In this document: one piece after another, positions 6,172 through 14,077 of the stretch
Position numbering within the stretch: position 1 is the stretch's first letter
Layout of the letters: each line of letters opens with the position of its first letter
IMG/VR virus record: IMGVR_UViG_3300028398_000014
Location: 1 to 26,350 of that record
Direction: 5' to 3' (one strand)
DNA: 26,350 nucleotides
Source: a virus
Notes under the pieces: model-generated
Databases searched by the model: none
Told to the model about the DNA's origin: nothing
The model's input: the letters and a program-made list of their open reading frames with translations, nothing else
Position numbers and translations under genes: made by a program

Positions 6172-7286
6172 TTATCTCTCCGCATGCGTTTAAATACTGG
6201 AAAACGTAGACTACCAGTATGAGTCTGCTCCATGTATCCTATTTCGGCCGTGGCTCCAATAAACTGAGCGGGGTCAGTCCAGATTAGTTGTCTTAGCCTG
6301 TTATTAAAACCCGTACCCACTCGTACTTCTTTACCGTTATACTGAACGACTATAGCTCCTAACATCCCTTGGAATTTTCCAACGCCTTCTTCAATATTTA
6401 TAATACGTAAATCTAAAGTACATTCAGGCTTCATCTTCATCCAAGAATAGGACCGCTTAGCTTCATATTGGTAATTATATGGCTTAATAACTAATCCTTC
6501 ATACCCTAACTTCAACGCTTTATTATATGCTTGTCTAATATCTGTAGCACACGTACATCGCTGAGTTGCAGGCATGCGTAAAACGCCATTGGCCGCTGAC
6601 ATCCCCTTAATCCGCAATAACCTATTATAAAATGTAGATCGATCTTTAGGTAAATCTATAATATAATAGACTGCGTCAGGAGTTACGCTGAAGGACCGTA
6701 ATTTCCCACTGCTCTCATTAAAATCGGATCCAGGTATAAGTAACTCACCATCTACATTCCTATATGGGAACCGTGCTAACTCATTGAGTATATGGTCTAC
6801 TCCATAAATCCGTTTCCCATTTCGCGTATACATCTTACCGTTTCGATAGATGCCGCGTAAACCATCAAGTTTAGCGGTAGCCCAACATGGGTATTGCAAC
6901 TTGTCCCAATGTAATTGTTTAGCTAACATAACATCGTGCTGGCGTATCAATTCAGGGAATATTTTGTTTATACCTTTAGCTGCAATACCAATTCGTAAAT
7001 TCTTTCGAATTATACCCTTATAAAGTTCATAACTCCAATATGTTAAATCACTCGCTTCTAGCCGATCTCCTCGCTCTAAGAGATCTAAATCTGATTTTTG
7101 TAACTCTCGTATTCCGTAGCCAACCTCTGACTCAGGAATAGTATAACCAAAATGAATAAAGGGGTCATAAGTGAATCTCAGAATGGGCCGAAGTCGCCTA
7201 TCCAAATCTAAAGCTTTAAGCTCGTTTTGCTTGTGTACAACCCCTCGAATATCTTTAATCTGTAACAACCTTTCTGCAAAACTCAT
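6168..7286 (-). CDS. ATP-dependent DNA ligase
   Basis: I place the start at the ATG at 7286, which has AAAGGAGG 6 nt upstream; the frame is open farther but would overlap the nuclease gene much more. In the 372 residues the N-terminal part (1-130) includes LRPILRFTYDPFIHFG, reminiscent of T4-type phage ligases. The adenylation motif is AKLDGLRG with Lys139, followed by DGELL (motif III-like), EGLVIKP (motif IV) and SWMKMKP (motif V), then an OB-fold with GMLGAIVVQYNGKEVRVGTG. It seals nicks in duplex DNA using ATP. Having a ligase inserted between SNF2 and VRR-NUC is an addition to the usual gene set. Confidence 0.9.
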   Translation of the reverse strand: MSFAERLLQIKDIRGVVHKQNELKALDLDRRLRPILRFTYDPFIHFGYTIPESEVGYGIRELQKSDLDLLERGDRLEASDLTYWSYELYKGIIRKNLRIGIAAKGINKIFPELIRQHDVMLAKQLHWDKLQYPCWATAKLDGLRGIYRNGKMYTRNGKRIYGVDHILNELARFPYRNVDGELLIPGSDFNESSGKLRSFSVTPDAVYYIIDLPKDRSTFYNRLLRIKGMSAANGVLRMPATQRCTCATDIRQAYNKALKLGYEGLVIKPYNYQYEAKRSYSWMKMKPECTLDLRIINIEEGVGKFQGMLGAIVVQYNGKEVRVGTGFNNRLRQLIWTDPAQFIGATAEIGYMEQTHTGSLRFPVFKRMRRDK

Positions 7287-7536
7287 CAACATCCTCCTTT
7301 GATTTAATAATATATACTGAGGCTCCTTGCTCTCGCATACGTTTAATTTCTCGTCGCTGTAGTTTAGATAATTTACCCGTGGCTTTTTTAACTTCCACAA
7401 AATGCGCCCCATTTATAAAACATATTCTGTCTGGCACTCCCCGATGCCATGAAACGAACTTGCGGGTGAAACCACCTAGCCATTCGACTCGACGAGTCAA
7501 ATAGGTCTCGATTGCTTTTTCTGTGTTAGAGGCCAT
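7255..7536 (-). CDS. VRR-NUC domain nuclease
   Basis: A 93-residue single-domain protein of the VRR-NUC (PD-(D/E)xK) group. The N-terminal Glu in TEKAIETYL, then GVPDRICF (catalytic Asp), FVEVKKATGKLSKLQ (E-x-K with following Gln) are in the expected order. Family knowledge: stand-alone phage VRR-NUC proteins resemble Holliday-junction resolvase-type nucleases. It has an AAGGAG ribosome site, overlaps the ligase by 32 nt and the upstream gene by 40 nt. It probably acts with the SNF2 helicase on replication or recombination intermediates. Confidence 0.88.
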   Translation of the reverse strand: MASNTEKAIETYLTRRVEWLGGFTRKFVSWHRGVPDRICFINGAHFVEVKKATGKLSKLQRREIKRMREQGASVYIIKSKEDVDEFCRKVVTD

Positions 7537-7772
7537 TTTAATAACTCCTTCAACTTACTATACCGGGTTAAACGTAAATATCTACCATAGATTCTATTAA
7601 CAAAAGACGGCCGGTTTCTATGAGTTAACTCCCAATGCATTAGCTCTACTACTTCATATTCGAGATTAGTTAAAGCCAACGCGGATGCTAAAGTAGAGGT
7701 ACTAGCCAATACTGTATAGAAATACGAATCGGTTTTCGTGTAGCCATTAAAACTATTTAACTGTGTAATCAT
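7497..7772 (-). CDS. Unknown protein in the replication block (91 aa)
   Basis: Its ATG overlaps the polymerase stop as ATGA, and its 3' end overlaps VRR-NUC by 40 nt. The 91 residues include a Ser/Thr/Ala-rich N-terminal stretch (from TVLASTSTLASALAL) and a basic C-terminal half with RIYGRYLRLTRYSKLKELLKW. The composition suggests a nucleic-acid contact, possibly a small HTH-like domain, but no motif can be named. Gene position between a polymerase and a nuclease suggests an accessory replication factor. Confidence 0.65.
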   Translation of the reverse strand: MITQLNSFNGYTKTDSYFYTVLASTSTLASALALTNLEYEVVELMHWELTHRNRPSFVNRIYGRYLRLTRYSKLKELLKWPLTQKKQSRPI

Positions 7773-9688
7773 TTCTTATACCTTTTCCCAATCCATCCTT
7801 CTGCGGTGATAGGCGCATCACACCAATCAGAAGATGTACATAATAGGTTATTAAAACGGTTGATAGTATCATCTGTTATATCAATTTCCGCCACTTCCGC
7901 AATCGCTTCATCGTGAACCAGGCCGATCAACAGCGCCTCAGGCATAAACGCTTCTATGGCCATACAGCCATCAACCAATACATCCCTAGCTATACCTTGA
8001 ATTATATTCTCAATAAGCCGCCCCGGTGTTAGAGTTTTAGGCCCCCATTTTTTGGAATACGGATTTATACCATAATGCCGTACTTCAGGACCGTATTTAC
8101 CCTGTTCTATAAACGGTTGACAGTAGTAGAGTTTACGCTTAGAAGGCAAAGTCAACAACAGCCAATTTCGACCAGCCCGATCTATAGTAGTTTTAAAAAC
8201 GCATTTGTTAGTTTCATATGGCACCCCCGGATTCTGAATAGCAGCTATCGCGCATATTTGCAAATGCTTCCAAGTCTTTTTTAATTTTGGATGCGCTCCA
8301 CGATAAGTATTAACTGCATACTGCGCCTCTTCGTCAAACATTGTTACCCCCCAACTTTCGGCGGTTTCTTGGAGGCGCAACCACCCCATTTGATACCCAC
8401 AGCCTAGAACAATGATTTTTCCTACAGTTCGTTGATACTTAGATACATTAGCGTACTCACAGCCAAACAGCCGACAAGCCATTTTCTTGTATAAATCAAT
8501 CCCATTTCGTATATCTTGCAGCACTTCTTGCTCGTCTGCAACCCACATTGTCAAGATATTTTCGATAGAATGATAGTCACTTACCAGAAGCATTTTTCCT
8601 TCCGGCGCGCATATAACACTGCGAATCAATGCTTTGGCTATGTTTACTGGGTCCTCAACTGGACGAAAAGTCCTAAACCGTTCTAACATATCATCTGGAT
8701 TATCAACCGACGCCCGCGGTAAATTTTGGAGTTGAAAACCAGAACCAGACCACCGCCCGGTCCCTGTTCCATGGTATATTAAATTATCATAAATACGATC
8801 ATTATACGCCATAGACAGTAACTTTTTAAATTTTGCAGTACTACTACGGGCCAATGTTTGACGAAGTTTTAAGACTAAGCGTACATTTTCAGGCAGCGTA
8901 GAGTCTTTTAAAACCTTTTCCACTGTTCCAGCCTGTAAGTTAGGAAGTTCAATCCCTTTAGACTCTATCCAATCTCTTATGCGCTTAGTCTGGGTTGCCT
9001 TAGTCACTCGACCATCAGTCAATTCAGCCAATTGGCCTTGCATCTCATCGACATAAGATAGAATATAATCGTAGATTTTCTCACAGACTTCCGTATCTAC
9101 AGGCAATCCTCGCTGATTTATAAAACAAGTAAATCGCCACACCCAATCTTCATACTCTGATAGTTTATCGGCCGGTAAAGTATTAACTAAATCGTATGTA
9201 GTTGCCACATCCTGCTTACAGTATTCGAGCAATGCCTCAAAATCAGCCGCCGAATAATCCATATTCATTATTGGCCGTCGGTTATTGTGCGGCGCACATA
9301 TCTTTTTAATTAACGAGAGTCCAGCCGAAGATTTCTGTTGTGTTAATTCCAGAGTTTTTGCGACAATATCTAATTTACGAGGGAAAGTAAATCTCGAGGC
9401 TAACGCAGCTGTATCGACGAATCGAGTCAATGGTACAACAGGAAACGCATATTTTCGAACTCCTATCTGCCACATATTATACTCAAACAAAGCATTGTGC
9501 GCATAAATAGCAGCCGTTTGGAACTCTTTCGGTAATAAGTTTCCAGGTAGCCACATTTCTATGGGGTTATTATCTATTTGGTACGCCATGCAAATAATAT
9601 CAACTTCGCGCCCATGACTATATGCATAGGACCCTGCATTTATAGACACATCTGAATATGTCTCCATGTCTATGATTATCTTTGTCAT
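7769..9688 (-). CDS. Family A DNA polymerase with 3'-5' exonuclease
   Basis: A 639-residue replicative polymerase. The exonuclease domain has IIIDMET (Asp7, Glu9), an Exo II-like IYAHNALFEYN (62-71) and Exo III EYCKQD (155-160). The polymerase domain shows TGTGRWSGSGFQLQNLPR (308-325), motif A LLVSDYHSIE (Asp371), motif B RTVGKIIVLGCGYQMG (420-435, Lys424) and motif C LVHDEA (His592-Asp593-Glu594). This matches phage PolI/T7-type enzymes without a 5'-3' exonuclease. DYHSIE replaces the common DYSxIE, so the Ser after Tyr is changed to His. It is presumably the phage replicase working with DUF2815 and the VapE-type helicase. Confidence 0.96.
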   Translation of the reverse strand: MTKIIIDMETYSDVSINAGSYAYSHGREVDIICMAYQIDNNPIEMWLPGNLLPKEFQTAAIYAHNALFEYNMWQIGVRKYAFPVVPLTRFVDTAALASRFTFPRKLDIVAKTLELTQQKSSAGLSLIKKICAPHNNRRPIMNMDYSAADFEALLEYCKQDVATTYDLVNTLPADKLSEYEDWVWRFTCFINQRGLPVDTEVCEKIYDYILSYVDEMQGQLAELTDGRVTKATQTKRIRDWIESKGIELPNLQAGTVEKVLKDSTLPENVRLVLKLRQTLARSSTAKFKKLLSMAYNDRIYDNLIYHGTGTGRWSGSGFQLQNLPRASVDNPDDMLERFRTFRPVEDPVNIAKALIRSVICAPEGKMLLVSDYHSIENILTMWVADEQEVLQDIRNGIDLYKKMACRLFGCEYANVSKYQRTVGKIIVLGCGYQMGWLRLQETAESWGVTMFDEEAQYAVNTYRGAHPKLKKTWKHLQICAIAAIQNPGVPYETNKCVFKTTIDRAGRNWLLLTLPSKRKLYYCQPFIEQGKYGPEVRHYGINPYSKKWGPKTLTPGRLIENIIQGIARDVLVDGCMAIEAFMPEALLIGLVHDEAIAEVAEIDITDDTINRFNNLLCTSSDWCDAPITAEGWIGKRYKK

Positions 9689-9792
9689 TTAACTATTCTC
9701 CATGTATATGCAGTCATTAGTTGTAAAGAGTCCATGGATATATCTGCTTGGGACCACAATGTAGCCCCAAGCATAAAACACTCCCAATACAT
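9685..9792 (-). CDS. Possible 35-aa coupling microprotein upstream of polymerase
   Basis: The frame ends in TAAATGA, overlapping the polymerase ATG. Starting at the ATG at 9792 it encodes 35 residues; a second ATG at 9774 (29 residues) has a better ribosome site, GGGAG 6 nt upstream. Without it there would be a 117-nt gap before the polymerase, and the polymerase itself lacks a clear ribosome site, so coupling through this short frame is plausible. No homology is recognisable, and the peptide could be a mere leader. Confidence 0.35.
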   Translation of the reverse strand: MYWECFMLGATLWSQADISMDSLQLMTAYTWRIVK

Positions 9793-9805
9793 AAGACTTC
9801 GATGT

Positions 9806-10345
9806 TTATTCAAAATCGCTAACTGAGTCTTCTTTTGCAAACGCCTCAAAAGCCTCTGTAGCGGATTTACGGCCGTCCAATCGTTCGCCCTCTTTATACA
9901 GCATGATATTATTAAGACCCGCTCCAATACCTTTGCCGCCTTTGGGATGATTGTATGGATAGAAATTAACATCAACATGGCAATAACAACCCGAATATAG
10001 CCGATCAGACTCCATTAAAGGTTGAACATTTTCATCAACTATACCAGGTTGATTCTTGTTATATGCGTTAAAAAACATGCAACCTTTATAATGCTCTCCG
10101 CGTTCTTCAGCCTCGACAGCTTCATCTCCATCCCAAAGACAGCGTTTAAAAGTTCGACTTTTCACATTAGCTTCGGTGAACTTACCCGCAGCTATACCTT
10201 TTTTTACTGTATCAGCTATTGCTTTCTGAACCTTAGCTAATTGTGGGTCATCTTTTCGAATCAATACGCAAACACTATATTTATCATTATTTCGTGATGG
10301 CTCGAAAATAAAGGCCCAGTCAATTCGTACATTCTCAATAATCAT
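9806..10345 (-). CDS. DUF2815 single-stranded DNA-binding protein
   Basis: This 179-residue protein matches DUF2815 by its N-terminal 'NVRIDWAFIFEP', central KGCMFFNAYNKNQPGIVDEN, and 'SGCYCHVDVNFYPYNHPKGGKGIGAGLNNIMLYK'-type segment. Family knowledge: DUF2815 proteins resemble T7 gp2.5-type OB-fold ssDNA-binding proteins and usually sit next to DUF2800 and polymerase genes. The C-terminus is acidic and ends with SVSDFE, the kind of acidic aromatic tail by which SSBs recruit partners. It starts at an ATG that overlaps the upstream stop (TAATG), with GGAGG 8 nt before. Confidence 0.88.
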   Translation of the reverse strand: MIIENVRIDWAFIFEPSRNNDKYSVCVLIRKDDPQLAKVQKAIADTVKKGIAAGKFTEANVKSRTFKRCLWDGDEAVEAEERGEHYKGCMFFNAYNKNQPGIVDENVQPLMESDRLYSGCYCHVDVNFYPYNHPKGGKGIGAGLNNIMLYKEGERLDGRKSATEAFEAFAKEDSVSDFE

Positions 10346-10629
10346 TACATATACCTCCGCTCATTGTTAATCATAACTTCGTCAAATTTCTCATTTAGCT
10401 CTTCATTAGTTATCTCATAAGCGTCTGCTATATGGGACAAGAAGAACATTACATCTACGATTTCTCGTTTTAAATTTTCGCGATCTACCTCCATATCTTT
10501 CCATGGTTTCCAATTAAATGACTCTACTAATTCAGCTACTTCCATAAATAACGCCAGCGCGTATTGGTTAACTGAATAAGTACCCACTTCCTGCTTAAAT
10601 CGTTGAATTCTATTCCGATTTCCAATCAC
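10345..10629 (-). CDS. MazG-like nucleotide pyrophosphohydrolase
   Basis: I choose a GTG start at 10629 because AGGAGGG lies right before it and it falls one base after the ThyX stop; an upstream ATG at 10656 would place the N-terminus inside the ThyX gene. The 94-residue protein has the all-alpha NTP pyrophosphohydrolase pattern: FMEVAELVESFNWKPWK, then NLKREIVDVMFFLSHIAD, giving the E-x3-E ... E-x2-D metal-binding set. Such enzymes cleave (d)NTPs to monophosphates. Neighbouring ThyX and the dATP/dGTP diphosphohydrolase-like gene suggest a role in shaping the dNTP pool. The preferred nucleotide cannot be read from sequence. Confidence 0.82.
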   Translation of the reverse strand: MIGNRNRIQRFKQEVGTYSVNQYALALFMEVAELVESFNWKPWKDMEVDRENLKREIVDVMFFLSHIADAYEITNEELNEKFDEVMINNERRYM

Positions 10630-10630
10630 C

Positions 10631-11302
10631 TTAACCCTCCTCCTCTTGCCGATCATACACTATGCCGCAAGACATCTTTCCTTGGTTACATTTCCCATCC
10701 ATCCAGCATGGTGGCCCAGCAACTAAACCGAAATCCCTCCAGTAAAGCTTGGTGGCTACTCGAATTTTTTCGGTTAATATTTGTATCTCTTTACAATTAC
10801 GTTGACAAAGTCGCAGCCTAAAGAAATTTAATAATGAACGGGCATTCACGGTCCACATTAGATTTACGGCACAAGCATTTGGCAGTAACTGCCGGGCTTC
10901 TTCTTTTGATGCGCCTTTGATACGTATAGCCGTTACATATGCGTTAAGGCTATGCTCTAATGCACTAGCATCAGCCGTAGACGGGTCTTCTACAACCATC
11001 GGCATGTCATCATAAGTCGCATAGTGCTGACTGGCGCTGGTAAAAGAACCCATTCTATGCCGAGTTATCTGAGCTAAACAACTACGACTTATACCCTCGA
11101 TATAAAACGTCCAAAAACAATGCTCCAACACTGAAGTATGCTCGGCTTTGATTAGAAATCGTAGCATTTTCTTACCACATATTGGCGGATCATATATGGT
11201 CTTATTCATAGTAAGACCACATGCTTCTCCGACTAATAAATCGGGGTAAGAAGGAAATTGCAAACAACGAACTACTATATCATTATAGCTCTGAATCTGC
11301 AT
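10631..11302 (-). CDS. thyX: FAD-dependent thymidylate synthase ThyX
   Basis: The 223-residue protein carries the ThyX signature RHRx7S as RHRMGSFTSAS (Arg81-His82-Arg83 ... Ser91), preceded by HTSVLEH (55-61), and later EARQLLP and NARSLLNFFRLRLCQRN..KEIQ, both typical of this flavoenzyme. It converts dUMP to dTMP using methylenetetrahydrofolate and NADPH as reductant through FAD. Length is in the usual range. The start follows CCGGAGGGTTAA and directly abuts the upstream stop. It supports phage DNA synthesis; the C-terminal segment contains extra Cys residues (CWMDGKCNQGKMSC), as in several phage ThyX proteins. Confidence 0.95.
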   Translation of the reverse strand: MQIQSYNDIVVRCLQFPSYPDLLVGEACGLTMNKTIYDPPICGKKMLRFLIKAEHTSVLEHCFWTFYIEGISRSCLAQITRHRMGSFTSASQHYATYDDMPMVVEDPSTADASALEHSLNAYVTAIRIKGASKEEARQLLPNACAVNLMWTVNARSLLNFFRLRLCQRNCKEIQILTEKIRVATKLYWRDFGLVAGPPCWMDGKCNQGKMSCGIVYDRQEEEG

Positions 11303-11749
11303 TTAACCCTCCGGATATAATCTATTGATCTTCTGAAGCTGCTTTATCCAAGTATCAGCCAGCGCAGCCGAAGCAACTTGATACTGTGACTGACAAGTAA
11401 TTTTGGCTAAATGACCTAAAGATATAATACTGAGATCCAAGGCCTCCCTTTCAATATTTAATTTTTCAATAATAATAACACAATTACAGGCCAAATGCGC
11501 CGCATGCGGTAAACCAGTATCTGGGTCAGGTTCATCACTGTTATACTTCGCCAACTGGTGGCGTAGAGCGGCCCCGGTAAACTTATTAAGTGGGGTTTCT
11601 CTCCAGTTATCCGCTCCGTATTTCATTGCCCCGAAAGACATAATTTGCCATACATCTTGTAACAATTTTACATTAGTTATATACTGTGTAGCTACATGAG
11701 GTAATACGGCGAGATCCAATTTTTCTCGGGGCTCCTGAGTTTTATTCAT
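11303..11749 (-). CDS. dATP/dGTP diphosphohydrolase-like protein (DUF5664)
   Basis: The 148 residues contain MKYGADNWRETPLNKFTGAALRHQLAKY, DPDTGLPHAAHLACNCVIIIE, the pattern I recognise from phage proteins annotated as dATP/dGTP diphosphohydrolase N-terminal domain (DUF5664). These are all-alpha, MazG-related proteins. The conserved His/Asp/Glu positions in RHQLAKY and PHAAHLACN are the likely metal and substrate contacts. It starts with GGAGGAGG upstream and runs directly into ThyX. The purine nucleotide specificity is taken from the family label and has not been shown for this protein. Confidence 0.75.
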   Translation of the reverse strand: MNKTQEPREKLDLAVLPHVATQYITNVKLLQDVWQIMSFGAMKYGADNWRETPLNKFTGAALRHQLAKYNSDEPDPDTGLPHAAHLACNCVIIIEKLNIEREALDLSIISLGHLAKITCQSQYQVASAALADTWIKQLQKINRLYPEG

Positions 11750-11784
11750 TTAATCCTCCTCCAAACATAATCGCGTTTATTTAA

Positions 11785-11823
11785 GCCAAAAATAAATGAG
11801 TGCCGAGTCATCGACACTCATTT
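11785..11823 (-). terminator. Strong Rho-independent terminator
   Basis: On the minus strand, AAATGAGTGTCGA (11823-11811) pairs with TCGGCACTCATTT (11806-11794) around the tetraloop TGAC, a 13-bp stem with a single G-T pair, followed by ATTTTTGG. It lies 7 nt after the stop of the gene at 11830-12393 and should terminate that transcript. Confidence 0.85.
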
Positions 11824-11829
11824 GGTTAA

Positions 11830-12393
11830 TTACTCAAACTCATCAAACTCAGAGTCTTTTGTCTCATCCACAATCTCAGCCTGAATATTCTCGGACTTAC
11901 CAGCCGGAACTTCAGTAACTGCTGCGGCATCTTCACGAATCTGCTCAATATCAAAACCCGCCTTTTCCGCAACTTCCTCCGCTTTAGCCTGTTCCAATTC
12001 TGCCAATTTCAAATTGATTTCAGCCAAATCGACCCTAAGACCAGTCTCTTCAGACTCCAAGTTCTCGTGCCGGTTCACAGCATTTTCTAAGGTTTTTGCA
12101 CAACGAACTACCCGCTTATCAGCTCTACGAAGCCGTTCAGCCGGATCCTTAGTAGTTCGACCATTTCCTTTTGAGGCCTCCCGAGCTTTAGACCATTCAT
12201 CATAAGTAGTCATTTTAAAGACCCCATCTACTTCAACTGGACAAATATTTGCCCCTGTATATTTGGACGCATTGCGGAACGCGGACAAATATGAACTAAA
12301 TGACCCAGCGGTACATTGAGTCGCCTCCAAAATTTCATCTTTAGTGTATTTCTCCTCTTTCAGCATCGCCAATACATCTTGTTCCTTAGACAT
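11830..12393 (-). CDS. Acidic-tailed, probable DNA-interacting protein (187 aa)
   Basis: Starts after TAAGGAGG. The N-terminal ~50 residues look like a winged-helix or HTH unit (LAMLKEEKYTKDEILEATQ...AGSFSSYLSAFRN). The middle is a long charged coiled coil (about 95-150), and the C-terminus is acidic, ending DSEFDEFE. That tail resembles the SVSDFE end of the DUF2815 protein in the same block. The gene has its own promoter (12440-12468) and a strong terminator, so it is probably made in quantity from a single-gene mRNA. A structural DNA-binding or replication accessory role is inferred. I do not recognise the family. Confidence 0.75.
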   Translation of the reverse strand: MSKEQDVLAMLKEEKYTKDEILEATQCTAGSFSSYLSAFRNASKYTGANICPVEVDGVFKMTTYDEWSKAREASKGNGRTTKDPAERLRRADKRVVRCAKTLENAVNRHENLESEETGLRVDLAEINLKLAELEQAKAEEVAEKAGFDIEQIREDAAAVTEVPAGKSENIQAEIVDETKDSEFDEFE

Positions 12394-12439
12394 GATAATC
12401 CTCCTTAAATAGGGTTAATGAAATAAAATAATACATGTT

Positions 12440-12468
12440 TATATAACACGTATTGTTTATTTTGTAAA
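12440..12468 (-). promoter_or_regulatory. Sigma70-type early promoter
   Basis: Minus strand: TTTACA (12468-12463), 17-nt spacer, TATATA (12445-12440). It lies in the 86-nt gap upstream of the gene at 11830-12393. It shares the TTTACA -35 and 17-nt spacing with two other promoters of this block (14731-14759, 17498-17526). Confidence 0.65.
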
Positions 12469-12479
12469 CCATAAAATGC

Positions 12480-13655
12480 TTATTTTGATTTACAATTCTG
12501 AAATACCTGTTCAGCTTTTTGTACTTTTAATTCAGGACGCCGGTCTTCTTCAAAGGCCAAAACCGGCTTACCTTTTGGCTTCTCGATATATGTAACTAAC
12601 TCTGCGCGTGCTGACTTTGATAATAATTTTTCAGCTTTTGCAGGAGATACCATTTTAGATTCATAAATTTTATCCAATTCCAGATGCCGCCCTAAAAATT
12701 GTTCTGCGACCCTTTGATCCTTCCATTTTCGAGTTGATCTACCCACCACTAATTTAAAACCGGGAAAAGGCCGACCGAGTCGAAGTTCATTGAAAATATA
12801 TAGCCGAACATCTTGGACATACCGTTCAAATTCCTTAGCCCGTTTTAATAAATCAGCCAACTGTCTATTAGACACCGTGGCTACTTTCTTATGGGCTTTA
12901 AAGACGTCTTGCGCTATTTCTTGAACTCGCTCGTATCTAGCGGTACAGAGTACTGAAGCTTCACAAAACCTGCATTGGGATTCCCCTGGAGTCATAGGGG
13001 CATTTTTAGAATACGCTGTTTGAACCCCACGGGTTAACTTATTTAACCAACCAATCAACTCATCCGCCGTATATTCTACCATCTGAAAATTATTCATTCT
13101 AGGCTGCAATACATGAATAAAATAGCGTTTATCCGAATTAAGATTCTGCTTTAATTGAATTGCACCTAGCAAATACGCTAATAACTGTGCATTATCTTTG
13201 GCGTCGACCCATACTCCTTGGCCATACTTTTCATCCATAATATGGATCTCATTAGCTGCTTCTAAGATTATGTCACAGGTTCCTTCAACTTCATACAATA
13301 TAGGGTCTAATTCTTTTAGATAGACTCGTTTCTCAACTGACATTGAAAAATCCAACCGACGTTTTGCCACAGACGCCACATAATCAATGCAGTCTTGAAC
13401 TGCTGATAATTGATCTACCGTAAGATCTGAATGATTTACAGGAGTAAGTGCCCAGGAATCTGGATGGTTAAAGATATGTTGTTCAAACGCCATATGTAGC
13501 ATAGTACCTTCAACAGCATAACTTGATTCGATATGTTCTTGCTGAATTTTCCCGGACAATTCAAGTTGTTGAATCAGTTGAAATGACCCGGGACACGCTA
13601 AAATTCTTGGAAGTCTCGACGGGCTCATTTTAGTGTGGTAAATAATAGGCATCAT
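12480..13655 (-). CDS. DUF2800 PD-(D/E)xK (Cas4/RecB-like) exonuclease
   Basis: The 391-residue protein matches DUF2800: N-terminal SPSRLPRILACPGSFQL, then YAVEGTMLHMAFE, EGTCDIIL (catalytic Asp), HIMDEKYGQGVWVDAKDNAQLLAYLLGA (D/E-x-K with Gln), and C-terminal CRFCEASVLC. The last, together with the early Cys25-type residue, resembles the Cys set that holds a 4Fe-4S cluster in Cas4/AddB nucleases. It probably resects phage DNA ends or processes recombination intermediates together with DUF2815. The ATG overlaps the upstream stop by 4 nt. In canonical members the metal motif is DYKYG; here it is DEKYG. Confidence 0.88.
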   Translation of the reverse strand: MMPIIYHTKMSPSRLPRILACPGSFQLIQQLELSGKIQQEHIESSYAVEGTMLHMAFEQHIFNHPDSWALTPVNHSDLTVDQLSAVQDCIDYVASVAKRRLDFSMSVEKRVYLKELDPILYEVEGTCDIILEAANEIHIMDEKYGQGVWVDAKDNAQLLAYLLGAIQLKQNLNSDKRYFIHVLQPRMNNFQMVEYTADELIGWLNKLTRGVQTAYSKNAPMTPGESQCRFCEASVLCTARYERVQEIAQDVFKAHKKVATVSNRQLADLLKRAKEFERYVQDVRLYIFNELRLGRPFPGFKLVVGRSTRKWKDQRVAEQFLGRHLELDKIYESKMVSPAKAEKLLSKSARAELVTYIEKPKGKPVLAFEEDRRPELKVQKAEQVFQNCKSK

Positions 13656-14077
13656 AATGACGACTCCTGTACAGTAGATAAAAGAGTAATTAAACCGATA
13701 TGAAAGCCATTTTCATAAGCGTCCATAACATCGTTATAGGACCAAGCTACCGCATTGTAACTATGATCCGTTATTAAATCCAAACAATACGCCACTCCAA
13801 TTAGAATTGGTACAACGTCAAAATCCCGCCACTCTTCTTGCGCGTACGCAGTATTCAACATATTCCGAGTCACTTCTGTTATTTTACTTGTTTCGTTTAA
13901 CAATTTACTGCTAGACCAATAAGACGGGCATGTTAAAATTTCTCTACATAGAAAAATGTGTAGAGAAGTATCTGCGAATCGCCTGCATACTTCAGAGTTT
14001 ATTGGGCCTTCATCTAATAAATTCAGCGCTTTTATACTTTGAGCCATTACTTGTTCAACAATTTCTCTTGATTTCAT
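13652..14077 (-). CDS. Unknown helical protein in the replication block (141 aa)
   Basis: Begins at an ATG overlapping the pentapeptide gene stop (TAATG), with GAGAGG just upstream, and overlaps DUF2800 by 4 nt. It is mostly alpha-helical by eye, with several Cys residues and a hydrophobic stretch around FDVVPILIGVAYCLDLI that is amphipathic rather than membrane-spanning. No motif is recognised. Tight coupling to DUF2800 suggests a partner in the same process. Confidence 0.65.
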   Translation of the reverse strand: MKSREIVEQVMAQSIKALNLLDEGPINSEVCRRFADTSLHIFLCREILTCPSYWSSSKLLNETSKITEVTRNMLNTAYAQEEWRDFDVVPILIGVAYCLDLITDHSYNAVAWSYNDVMDAYENGFHIGLITLLSTVQESSL

